Assembly (NCBI GenBank): GCA_011503125.2
Contig: WWBZ02000022.1
Coordinates: forward strand, 4,030,001 to 4,094,000
DNA from: Botryosphaeria dothidea
Lineage: Eukaryota; Ascomycota; Dothideomycetes; Botryosphaeriales; Botryosphaeriaceae
Reading direction: 5' to 3'
Length of the DNA: 64,000 nucleotides
The position numbers and the translations under genes were made by a program. Of the stretch, positions 20,976 to 32,100 are shown piece after piece (position 1 is the first letter of the stretch; each line of letters begins with the position of its first letter). The notes under the pieces are model-generated. The model made no database searches, had not been told where the DNA came from, and saw only the letters and a list, made by a program, of their open reading frames with translations.

Positions 20976-23542
20976 AGCCCAGGGTTTGGTAGCTAACCTT
21001 CAAAACTCTGTGGGGAGGGACAAACTGGTCCACGGGAGAACGGCAATGCAATACTCGTCAGTGGACAGGGAGCGGAAAGTTTGGAACCATTCACGTGCAC
21101 ACACTAGGCCCCCTTTGTAAAGCACGATGCGGCATACACGTGATGCAAATTTGACCATCCCGGCGCATTCGCGACGATGTTGCCCGTTCTGGCTGCTCAG
21201 AAACGTCAGGGCGGCCGAATGCGCGTACGGGTTTGTCGAGATGCAGCCTCGTCGGAAATTGTGTGCCTATGTTTAGCCGGTGCTAGACTGGTACTACGGC
21301 GCTGTTCGGGGGCTTGTAAAATGCAGAATGAGCTCTCCTCATACGCCACAATAAGCCAGTTTTTCTTGGCGCGTGTCCTGAACTATACCGCCGCGAAACT
21401 TCAGTACCAAACCGGACCCAGCTGTCCACTGATACGCGACGACACCGCCTCTGCGTTGTAATAGGCTCCCTCCGAAAATGACAAGTATCAGCCACAGGGG
21501 TTGCTCGACAGCAGAAAGGCTGCCCTCTATCGCACTCGAATCAAAGAGTTGAATGTCCCCACAGCCAGGTCCACACTCGTGAAACACTCTTGCCAAAGCC
21601 CATCCGCGGCATTGGCTTACGGCGATTTCTTTACTCTGCGGAGGAAAAGCATACTTCCGCCGTGTAACTTTCTAGGTATTTGTTGCATTTGCGCAGCAAT
21701 TGTCCATCCGTATTGAAAAGTCCAAAGGTTTTCGCATCCTCGAAGCCGCTTGCGCACAAGGCTACCGGACAATGAATTACTGCGACCTGTCTGGATGTTA
21801 GTCTCCAAACAGACTGTGAAATCAAAATGGCGAGTGAAGCCACAAGGGGTAATGCCGTGGACTGTTGCGGATACAGATGCGGAAAGGAGAAACGGTTTTA
21901 AACGTGCATTGGTCGTTTCCGCTGGGTCCATCAGCTATTAGCCCCGCCGCTGTCAGACAATTGCATTGCCTGGCATTGGCCAGCCCGTACAAGGTTGATT
22001 GCTTGCGCACGGCGAGGACCACGCCCGTGATTATTGCCGGCTCCAGATGCTTAGCGCCGGCCGGCCGGCACGCTCGGCAGGTAGGCCCGCTCGGCAAACA
22101 GTGTGCTATTGTTTGCATTGGTGCAGATGTACGGAGGGGTACTGGACCCGGCGGACACCAGCAGTGACTTCCAACGAGCAGAAATTCGGGCTGAGCCGAA
22201 GCACTCGTCCCGGCGTAAGTATGTAACATTCTCAGCAACGAAGCTACCCGGAAGAATGCTTCAAATCCCATGCAGTAGTCCAACGAGACCTTTGTCTGGC
22301 TTCTTGCTGGGGATGTTCTGCTCGGCGTTGACTGTCAGGTGCAGTATCCCATAGGCCTTTCTGTTTTGCCTCATGTATGACCAGTTCTTGGTAAGGGAAC
22401 CGCTGGAGGTGATTTAGATCTTTCTTGAAGGTCAACCGATCTGGTGGATGAAGTCTACTTGTTACAGGATCCGTTGAGCAACGCAGTTGTTTGAAAAGGA
22501 GCGCTGGCGTACGACCCGACGAAAGTGGTGGTGCTAGCGTAGGGGAAGAATAAAGTGAGTAATCACACCAGCATCTCCATCCAAGCATTCACCACCACTA
22601 AGCTCTTCCACTTATCCGCCACGGTGCTCATCGACAATAGTAAGCATATGCACCATTAGCTAGTCAAACTGATGTCCGAATTAAGTTGTGGACACAGCTT
22701 GCGAGGCTCCCTGGATCCCGGAAGTCGGATTCGGGTCGCAGCCGAGGAAAAGCGGAACAGTGCTGCGGAATTCGGACAGGTATTTCCGCGGGGAAAAACT
22801 TCCCTTCTCGACAGAGGGACGCTGATTGTTCCTGGGTTAAGCTTTAAGGCTGAAGCACAGGGTCATTGGCAGATTACTTGCACATGAGCTTTAGTGGACG
22901 TCTTGTGAGTTAGGAAGCATGGGGCGTCGGATGATGCACCTTGTGGATTGTTATCTAGGAAAAGGTCGCGAACTCACAACTTTGTGGACTAGCCATTCTT
23001 TGCTTTCAGCAAAAAATCTTCAAAACCTGGTGATCTATAGGCCCAATCTCTCTTGGAGGTGTCCGCTGGCAGAATCCAGGTAGTGCCGATCGCCGGGTAG
23101 GTACCGGTTGCCTCCGGCCATGGATTTGAAGTAGCCGATGCATATCACCACACACAACTGTGCAGTCTGGCGTCGTCGCAATTGTGCTACTTGGATTTGG
23201 ATCCGCTCAGATTTTTGGTTTTCATCAAGTGGATTTGCTACTCTCTATGCATTTAGCTATCCGGCTCTTTCCATTTGCCATCTCCATTCCCCGTAATTCC
23301 TTTCCATTTCTATTTTTCGGTTTCGAGTTTGTTTCTCTCTTAATTTTCTTGTTTCTATGTTCTTTTAGCAATCAGTATTCAGCAACTTAACCGGTTCATC
23401 AATCTTTACTACGCAATTCGAGAGTAGGGGTCCGTCAATGATAGCAGAATTTCTCTCCGAAGGCAAAATCCTACTGCCTCTTCTTTCCGAGGCGTCGGAG
23501 CTTTCTGTATCCTATCTTGCTCGCTCCTTAATCTGAGTCGTC
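20976..23542. other. Gene-free 2.6 kb
   Basis: Beyond the Zn2Cys6 promoter the region has only short, overlapping, non-conserved-looking frames with scattered stops. I see no transposase, LTR or clear repeat. It could be a decayed mobile element or simply non-coding. Confidence 0.45.
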
Positions 23543-24798
23543 TCAGTCGATGTAGACCATGCGCGGCGGAAGCTTGAAGCGGTTTTCCTGGTACCAGGCC
23601 TCCCTTGCAGCTTGCTGTTGTTTCCTGCCCATGAACGAGTGGTACCAAGTTGCCTGGCCGTGGGTGACGCCATGCTCTTTGCACTTATGGTCCCATTTCT
23701 TCATATAGTTGTGCATCCAGTAATCCTCGTCGACGTCCGAAGACCTACTGTTCGCCATTTCCATGCATACGAGGCAGAGTCCGTCGAAATACTTCCTGAC
23801 ATCCTGGGAGGCCTTGGCAACCAGACTCTTGTAGTCTGCGCTCCGGCAACGGACGCAGCTGTCAGGGTCAGGCTTCCAATCAAACTTTTCGAGGCGCGTG
23901 AGGAGACTGGAAATGCTGTGCTTAAGCGACATCTGCTCCAGAGGCCAAGCTGCGGTCATGACAAGGGCCTTCTGGTAGCCGTAGACGGTCTTCTCCTTGC
24001 AATTGCATGTGGAGGTCATGAGCAGGCCGTTGATGGGCTTCCAGAGCTCGCTGTGGAGGATGATGCGGAGACGGCCCTTGGCGGAGTTGACCTGCTCTGG
24101 AATCAAGTTAGAGCAATGCTTGCAGTATCGGCTGGAGTGATTGACTTACGGATGCAACGAGGGTAGAGGTGCAGATCACAATGCCTCGTGGGGCTCAACT
24201 CAGTAATGTGACCGTTCATGTTGTACGCCAGGTACTTTGTCGCCCTCGCAAAGCCGGCGGCATGATCGAAGTGGGAGCAAGGGTACATCATCTCCCGACA
24301 ATCCCGGATGCACCAAGTCTTGTTTCTCTCGTTCGTTTTGTACCACTCGGCGAACCAAGCATTGAGCTCGCTTGGCTTGAGAGCGTACTTCTTTCCCGAA
24401 GCGACAATATGCCACAGGTCTTCACGCGGCAGATCCAGGTCCTGCTTCTTGCCGTGAAAGTGTCGAATCCAGACTTTCATAGCCGCAGCAGTGATGAAAG
24501 TGTCCTCGAACAGCTCAACTTCGGTGAGACGGGTCTCGCGCCAGTTGGAACCGAGCATGTTGTAGAGCATCTTTGAGTTGAAGCGCATGACGTTCTTGTC
24601 GACGCCGAAGGCAACGGCGCGTTCCACGTGTTCATTCGGCGTCAGGTCAGAATCGTCGCTCTCATATCCATTGTCTGGGATAAATCCATCCAGGCCGTCG
24701 GTGTACTCAATAATAGTCAAGGTGAGGTTGGGATTGTCGGCGACCTAGACTCGAGTGTACGGGATTGTCCTTCCCTTGCGGATAATCTCGTTGGCCAT
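23543..24798 (-). pseudogene. Hypothetical protein gene with in-frame stop at codon 18
   Basis: Model complement(join(23543..24096,24150..24798)), 400 codons before stop. The ATG at 24798 opens MANEIIRKGRTIPYTRV, a TAG follows at 24745-24747, and the same frame continues with VADNPNLTLTIIEYTDGLDG and about 380 more residues. The 53-base intron (GTAAGTC to ATTCCAG) keeps frame. The N-terminal half (AAAMKVWIRHFHGKKQDLDL, DLWHIVASGKKYALKPSEL) resembles a family of fungal hypotheticals I know only as lineage-expanded. The C-terminal half has paired cysteines (CNCKEK, CVRCRSADY, LCLVCME) suggesting metal binding. The next in-frame Met is about 44 residues past the stop, so a shortened product would lose a conserved-looking part. 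Either a recent pseudogene, a recoded stop or a sequence error. Confidence 0.65.
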
Positions 24799-24811
24799 GT
24801 TGAGTGGCACC

Positions 24812-26023
24812 TTAGCGGTTATATCTTTCTGCTCTTATCTTTAAGTAATCATCCGCCTCCGCATCGCTCTCATCATCGCCTCCATCATCGTCCTCATCCA
24901 CATCCTCATCCGCATCATCGTCCCCGTCATCAGCCTCATCATCGTCACCATCATCGTCCCCTTCTTGGCTCCCATCTTCTCCATCTTCTCCATCTTCTCC
25001 ATCTTCCCCACCATCTCCTTCTTGACTCTTGTCTGCTTTCTCCAGTGACGGACCAGGCGTCAGCAACAATGATCCCGCAGATGCGGGAGTCGGTCTCAGC
25101 GTGTGCGTTGATGCCACCCCGCGTACGTGCATCATCTTCACCAACGCCTCATCCAAGAGCCTATCAAACACCTTGACCAGTCTCGCGTAGCTGTCCTGCA
25201 CGAGTCCGCCACGCGAAGACAGCCCTCCCGGTCCCCGCTTCGTCCCCGACCTCTCGTGCACCAAATTCGCCGGCTCCAGCACCATGACCTGATTGACCTT
25301 GACGTAGCTATTCTCCCTATGCTTCGCAAAATTCTCCGCAATCAGCGCCTCGTACGGGCTCTCGTTAATCCTCTCCACCGTCCCCTCCTCATCATAAATC
25401 GCCATGAAATGCGTCCTCTCCTCAGGACTGAAATCCCTCAACCCCTCCCCCGAATACGTCAGCAGCGGCAGGCACAGCATGCACTCCTCGAACACGCAGA
25501 GCACGACAAACCACCGCTTGCGCACGTAAAACGCCTCCTGCACGGCCTGCCGGCCCTGACGATGCGCCGCCAGCTCGCCGTCGACGTACAGCTTCTGCGC
25601 GTGCTTGTCGTCGTCGTGCAGCCGCCCCACGTGCGGCACCACGTACGTCGACCGGATGATCTCGCCGGGGTAGAAGTCGCCGTCGTCTTTGTGCCGCGTG
25701 CCCGTGTGGTGCGTCGACCTGGGCACGCCGGCGCGCAGCGGTGGCGGCACGCATCTGCCCTGGTTGGCGGCGGGAATGGGCGCGGCGAGCCCGTCGCGCT
25801 CCGCCTGCCGGGGTCCTTGTTTGCCGGGGGAGCTGGCCAGCATGTCGACATTTTCTGGTTGGTGTTCGGCGGCGCTGGAGCCGTGTCGGGCTCCGGTGGG
25901 TGTTCTTGGGGGTTCGGGATGTGCGTTGGCGTTCTGGTAGCTATTCGGGGGTGTTTTTGGACGATCGGGTGGAGGGCTCTGCGGAGGTCTTGGTGGCCAC
26001 GGACCGTGGTTTTTTCTACCCAT
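24812..26023 (-). CDS. DUF6590-like protein with acidic repeat tail
   Basis: Single exon, 403 residues. The N-terminal 100 residues are Pro/Arg-rich and disordered. The central part (about 120-255), with DFYPGEIIRSTYVVPH, KRWFVVLCVFEECMLCLPL and LTYSGEGLRDFS, has the feel of the fungal DUF6590 domain: a wall of beta strands containing a cysteine-rich CLP stretch and a GG/SG turn. The assignment is tentative. A conserved-looking SYVKVNQVMVLEPANLVHE follows. The tail from about 345 is almost only Glu/Asp/Gly (EDGEDGEDGEDG, DEDVDEDDDGGDD), ending KIRAERYNR. The stop is 13 bases upstream of the ATG of the next, interrupted gene on the same strand, which is unusually close for a fungus. Function unknown. 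Confidence 0.75.
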   Translation of the reverse strand: MGRKNHGPWPPRPPQSPPPDRPKTPPNSYQNANAHPEPPRTPTGARHGSSAAEHQPENVDMLASSPGKQGPRQAERDGLAAPIPAANQGRCVPPPLRAGVPRSTHHTGTRHKDDGDFYPGEIIRSTYVVPHVGRLHDDDKHAQKLYVDGELAAHRQGRQAVQEAFYVRKRWFVVLCVFEECMLCLPLLTYSGEGLRDFSPEERTHFMAIYDEEGTVERINESPYEALIAENFAKHRENSYVKVNQVMVLEPANLVHERSGTKRGPGGLSSRGGLVQDSYARLVKVFDRLLDEALVKMMHVRGVASTHTLRPTPASAGSLLLTPGPSLEKADKSQEGDGGEDGEDGEDGEDGSQEGDDDGDDDEADDGDDDADEDVDEDDDGGDDESDAEADDYLKIRAERYNR

Positions 26024-26541
26024 GGCGATGGCCTTCTCGATACTCTTACAATGTGGTCTGTTGGTTTCGAGACAATGGAAAGCGGAAATAGAGAGTAGGT
26101 AGAAAAGATTCGTTGCGTCTGGAGATCCTCGAGGCTATCTTTCGACGGAAGATTGAAAGGTAGAAACAGGGGATGTCTCACGGACACTTGAATAAGCAAT
26201 GGCAATAAGAGCATTGAATTGACGGTATATAAGAATGACGTTGCTTCATCAAAGACGGGGGGTTGCTGAAGGCTTACTTTCTTTGTCTATCCAGAAACGT
26301 CACAGGATATAGACCATTACGGTGCAGTCGAGGCAATTTTCCAATGAGTTTGTGGAGAGAGCAAACAAAGACAGAAACCAAGAACGACCTCCCAGAGAGA
26401 TCTAAACTTCTGCATTCAGCCATATGACCGCTGAGACCTTCTTTAAGCACTTTGAGCCCTTCGCCGGAAGGTATCAATCTAGTTCCCTAATCGTTTTTCT
26501 TCGGTTTCGCTCCAAGGAAATTTTTCGATCTCAGCATCAAG
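26024..26541. promoter_or_regulatory. Bidirectional promoter region
   Basis: The 518 bases separate divergent starts at 26023 (minus) and 26542 (plus). No gene is visible. A TATATAAG-like string lies near 26226 on the plus strand, too far from either ATG to be assigned firmly. Confidence 0.45.
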
Positions 26542-27545
26542 ATGACGCAGCAAAGAGCAAACGCCGACGAGACACTCAGGCGCTCATCAGGAGTCCCACA
26601 GGAGACACAGTGGCACTTCAACTCCGATGGTGACGAGCGGGGTGACTACAGCACCGAGCGCCCGATGATGGTGGCGGTCCACGACGGCACGGCAGAACGC
26701 CCAGCTATCCTGCTGAATCATGACCTGTGTCGCAATATGCAAGCAGCCATTTGGGCAAAGCGAGAAATCATTCTTCGAGTCGAAATCATCGACGACCTCC
26801 ACGACCGGTACGAAGACTTGACGAGGCGGATCGGAGAGAAGCAAGGTATCATGGCTTCGATACTACAAAAACATGCGGGGCAGAGAGAGAAGCTCCAGAA
26901 GGAAATCGACAAGCTGGAACGCAGGCTGCTGCGCGTCGACGAAGAGAGGGACGTGCATCAGGAGCTGTGCCGCCACGCGACGAGGAACAACCATGCGAAC
27001 AACTACGCCGTGAGCGAGGAGCTCGAGAGGATCTTCGTCAGTTGCGCGCTCATGCCCGAGGCGAGGAACAAGAGGCGTCTAAATGCGGTGAAGGAAGAGT
27101 CGACGAGGCTGAACTTTAGTTTGGGATGGCACAATAATCCCCAGGAGCCGGCGAAGTTCTACGACTATGAAAGGTCAGTGGTTCGTACCGCCCTCAGAAC
27201 ATAGCTGGGACTGACGTGTGCAACAGCGACAACTCTGCGAGGGGTTGCGAGGAGGACGATGGGGAGTACGAGACCGTACCGAGCGGTGTCGAGCGGGATA
27301 GAGGTCGTACGGATGGGCTTGGTCCGCAGGATAGCTGGCAAGAAGGACCGCGTTCTGTGTCGTTCAGCCGAACCAGGGAAATGACGGTCTCCACCATGAC
27401 TGCGTCCAGTAGTATTGGTGTGAGAAGCGCGACACCGGATAGAGTACCTTCTGGTAGCTCTCAAGGTTCCCTACCAGCCAGCTCTACAGGAGGCGTGAGA
27501 GGAAGCGGGACTGGGTCTGACGTTGAGAACGACAGTATTGATTGA
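26542..27545 (+). CDS. Hypothetical coiled-coil protein, 316 residues
   Basis: Model join(26542..27173,27227..27545). The start MTQQRANADETLRR precedes an acidic region, then a heptad-rich helix from about residue 65 to 135 (IDDLHDRYEDLTRRIGEKQG, LQKHAGQREKLQKEIDKLER), which I read as a coiled coil. SEELERIFVSCALMPEAR and RLNFSLGWHNNPQEPAKFYD follow. A 53-base intron (GTCAGT, GGGACTGAC branch, CAACAG) joins AKFYDYE to SDNSARGCEEDDG. The C-terminal 100 residues are Ser/Thr/Gly-rich and disordered. No catalytic motif or membrane segment. Divergent from the DUF6590-like gene; similar composition suggests a species-level accessory gene. Function unknown. Confidence 0.7.
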
Positions 27546-29181
27546 GCGTCCATGTGAAGGCGCTTCTTACTCACCTGGTTTTGTGCTTGGGCAAGAGAAA
27601 AAGTCCGAATACCCATAGATAGAGAAATGAAGATAATAGGCCTTGCGCTCGGGTTTCCAGAATATTGCACAAACTCGGTCGTATGTGCTCAAGCAGGTAA
27701 AATGAAATGGATTATTTGTCTATAGGACGCAACGATGCCAGGAAAGTGACACATGAGGCTTACATTTTCTTACCTTTACCTCGCCGGTTGGTATCTAGGC
27801 GGCTTAAGCTTACCTCTTTCTACAGCAGCTTCCTGAGCGCCTAGCATTCGGCTGGCAAAATATAGATCACCTGCTTTGCTTACTGGAAAGTGAAGGAACT
27901 CGAGCTGAAACGATATATCCAGCACTGTGGGCAGGAAACTGAGGACGGCATAGCTAGCAACACTCAAAGAATCGATGGATTGACTGAGAACAGAGTCGGA
28001 AGAGCAGACGCGTAAGATGGAGGAGCTTGCGGTTGCGCAGAAAACACGCTAAATGATGTTAGAGTGTCAGAACTGTGTGGTGAGTATCCTTGAGGATGTC
28101 TTCGTTGGCTGCCGCCTCATGATGCTCCAATAAAAATAAAAGCAAGGGATGAAGGCTGGTTGAATGGTGGCTGGAAATTATTGCACCAGGCGAAAGCGGG
28201 CCGTCCACAGTCTCATTTACGGGCCCAGGAGCAAGGATGCACCGAAGAGGATGTGCAACAGAAAGAAGCAGAGAAGCAGCGCAGATATATCCAGGGTGAA
28301 TGTTGGTTTTCTGGCAATGACGAGCATGGATTCGATCCGGGGAGCAGTCACGTTCTAGTGGTTTGGAAGACGCAGTGATGCTGAACGGCGGGACGACCCG
28401 GGCGGGGGGGGGTTGTTGCGAGAGAAATGAGGTGGCGGCGAAAGACTGGAATGGAATCCTCAGATGAGCTCAGGGATGGACATGGGGAAGGAGGATGAGC
28501 GGGGAAAGGACAGAAGACAAGCCTCGCCAAACGCGCCAAGAAACGGCGACGCGACACAACACGTGCGCCGCTCGCACACAACACCAAAACACTTCACCAC
28601 AGCTCATCGTAGCCTCCCATCTCCATCCATCCTGACTCTGTTGTTGAACTTACTCGCGACACAGCCGATTCTACTTAACCCACGCCGTAACGATGAAGAC
28701 GTGCCCTCGTCCTGAGAATACGCCTCATTCCCCCTTCTTCCTCTCGCCATTTTGGCGCGCATTCCGACTAGAGCAAATCATCTTTCATCTCGTCGTTCAG
28801 ATTCTTCTTCGCCATGCACCAATCTGATCTGCCAGAGTCGCCCGCTTCTGGACCTTGCGCCATGCATGCAAGGAATCCGGCCAGTTGCTTCGGCGTCGCC
28901 ATCCCGATTCCAGTCCGCTCGTTCTTGTTTTGCTGATCGCATTTCTTGCCGACCCAGGAACTGTTCATTGCCGCTGCCCTGTCGTGGCCTTGCCGTGAAA
29001 TATTGCTCTCATATGTCCTCGTCCCGGAGCCCTTCCCGTTTCCTTCGCTCCAGAGTCACCCTGTTGCTCCTCCAGCCAAGTGCTGTCCCTTCGTTTTACC
29101 TTCGTATCCCGTCTCCTGTTCGACCGTATCCGCTTTCTTAGGTAAAGTTTTAATTGAATTTGGTACTGACAGCAGCTGGAC
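27546..29181. other. 1.6-kb upstream region of the giant gene
   Basis: Holds the 3' flank of the coiled-coil gene and, presumably, the promoter and leader of the giant reading frame. The last 450 bases are strongly pyrimidine-rich (CTTC/CTCC tracts), typical of highly expressed fungal promoters. A C/G run occurs at 28398-28411. No gene supported. Confidence 0.5.
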
Positions 29182-32100
29182 ATGATTCTCCGCGGCCTCG
29201 CTGCCGGCCTGCTCGTGCCCTTTGCGGCCGGCGGCATCCTCCAGCATCGCCAAGCGGAAGCCCCTTACCGCGTCCTTGAGATCGATGTGAACGTCGAAGT
29301 CGTCATTCAACCCGTTGCGATTGCGACATTTTGCGCCCAGAACACCATCTTTGCCTACGCCCCTAGCAACCTCTATACCGTTACCAACGCCCCCACGTTT
29401 GTCAATACCGTGGTCAATGCAACGAGAACGTCGAGGGTCACCACCTACAGGACATATGGCACCGAAAGACCAAGTGGTTTGGGACCAACCAGTACGGGAC
29501 TTCCCCCTGGCCTGTCGTCAACCGTTACCTTGAGAACTATAGTCCTCCCAAGTACAAACTTCCCATTTCCGCCGACGTCTTCACCCTCGGTCTCTTCGCT
29601 CTCCGCTAGCTTGTCCGCAAGTAGTCTGGTGAGCTCTACTTTGTCATCTTCAACTTCGTCGGAACCGTCCGACTGCTGTGGACATGAACCAGACTCAGAC
29701 TCATATGTGGGTAGTTTGTCGGGAACGTCCAGCTTTCCACCGGAATCCGTCTCCTCAAGCACACAGACACTGCAGTCGTCGGCCTCATCATATCCGGCAA
29801 CGTCATCCCTCTCTTCCTCGGGACAAGGATCTATCAGCCTGCCATCATCGAGCTCATCATCCAGTACATATTCGACTTCATTGAGTTCAGGACAAAGCTT
29901 TTCTGGCGCACCAAGCTCTTCCAGTGGCCTGCTTGAGTCTTTGAGCAGTTACATCTTCGGAACCAGCAGTGTCACTTCTTTATCTTCACGCTCAAGTCCA
30001 TCTTCGAGCTCTGTGTTCCCTTCTTCTTCGAGCCTCCAAAGTAGCTATCTGTCTAGCACGAGAGGCCCGAGCGAACCCCCCACTTCTGCGATCTCCTCCA
30101 TCCTTTCTTCATCGAGCAGTTCGGAAGTTTCTTCCAGCAGCTATGGATTGAGCACGAGTGGCTCAGTCGAGCCTTTGAGCTCTGAGGGTACCTCTTCTCT
30201 TGTATCATCGAGCAACCCTGGGCCCGTTTCTTCCAGTAGCTATGGATTCAGCGCCGGTAGCTCCAGTGAGCCTCCAAGCTCGTCAAGCTCTTCTGAAGTT
30301 GGACCTGCGAGCAGCTCGGGGTTTGGTCCTTCCTTGAGCAGCAGTTCCGAGTACCTCTCCTCTTCTGTTTCTTCTTACTCTGTGTCCGCATCGTCTGTGA
30401 GCGGATCGCTGAGCTTTCCGAGTAGCAGTACGGAATCTCTGCTTTCTTCGTCCCTCTTTTCGGGATCTTCCACGGTGTCGCCGGCAAGCAGCAGCCTGCT
30501 CTCGAGTAGCACTCCTGAGCCGTTCTCGAGTAGCGCCGGATCTACCAGTGTGCTTTCAAGCTTTTCGTCGCTGTTGAGCGCCAGTCTTGAGTCGAGCTCG
30601 CTTGGCGGTTCTCCCTCCAGTAGCTTGCCCTCTAGCGTTTCACCGCTCTCAAGTACCGTTTCGGGGTCTAGTTCATTCAGCAGCTATCCCCTGACTACTT
30701 CGCTGCCATTCAGCATCATCTCTGAGTTGGCTTCGTTGAGTAGTTACGCCCCCAGCACCTCGTCGCTTTCCAGCGTGGTTTCGGAATCTATCTCACTCAG
30801 CAGCAACCTGCCCAGCATTGAGTCGTTGAGCTCGTCGTTGCTCTTTCCCAGCAGCGTGGGGACTTCCAGCAGCAATTCGCCGGTCTCCATTGTGGTTTCG
30901 GAGTCTATCTCGCTCAGCAGCTACCTACCTAGCAGCGCATCCTCAGGCTCATCGTTGCTCTTTCCCAGCAGCCTAGGGCTTTCCAGCAGCCTAGGGCTTT
31001 CCAGCAGCCTATGGCTTTCCAGCAGTAATTCGCCGGTTTCTATCGAAATTTCGGAATCTATCTCTCTTAGTAGCTACCTACCCAGTAGTGCATCTTTGAG
31101 CTCCTCGTTACTCTTGCCCAGTAGCTTAGGGCTTTCCAGCAGTTTAGGAGTTTCCAGCAGCTTAGGGATTTTCAGCAGCAATTCGCCGGTTTCTAGTGTG
31201 ATTTCGGAGTCTATCTTACTTAGCAGCAACCTACCTAGCAGTGCATCCTTAGGCTCTTCGTTGCTCTTGCCCAGCAGCTCCGGGGTTTCCAGTAGCAATT
31301 CTGCCTCGGCAAGCGTCTCCTCTCTGTCGCTGATCTCGAGCCCTCTCTCAGAGTTGGTTTCTTCCAACCTATTCGGGCCAAGCAGCTCAATCTCTGGTTC
31401 TCCTTCGCTCCCAACTAGTGCCTCAGGACCATACTCGTCCAGCAGCTTCATAGCAAGTAACGAGCTCTCTAGTGCATTGTCGCTGCCGAACGTCCCTTCA
31501 GAGTCATACGCACCTAGCAGCAATCAGCCAAGCATCCCGAATCTTGAGAGTTCCTCGTTGATTCCTGCTTCATCATCGGTATCGTCACCAAGCTTGTCGC
31601 TTCCCGTCTCTATCTCTGTATCCGCCTCGGCCAGTGCATCTTTCAGCACACTAGGATCTTTGTCTTCGTCTTTGTCATCAGAATCAGCGCTGTCAAGCTC
31701 AGGGGTTCTTTCATCGCTTGCTTCCAACTTAGGCAGCATCAGCCCGAGCTTTACGGTATCAAGCGAGTCCCTGAGCGCCAGTAGCCTCCCCACTGGTTTC
31801 TCCACAGTGACATTGGCTTCGGTGTCATCCACTTCGGGGATCTTTTCAACCCTCTCGTCGATCATCTTCGGCTCCAGCTCCAGCCCCACCAGGTCCATTC
31901 AGCCCTCAAGCGTCAGCAGCCTTTTGACTGGGGTTTCCACCGTGACCGTTGCATCGCAATCCACTTCAATTCTCCCCGTCTCCTCGCCTTTTTCATCGAC
32001 AAATGGTCTCCTGAGCTCTTTGTCGGCCATTTCTGGAAGCCTGACAGTGTCTGAGTCATTTTCGTCTCTGATATTGCCTCCAGTATCTTCTAGTACAGCA

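Noticed and set aside
29142..29175. Short 5' leader intron before the giant gene (GTAAAG to GACAGCAG)
   Set aside because: Only 34 bases, below the usual minimum for fungal introns.
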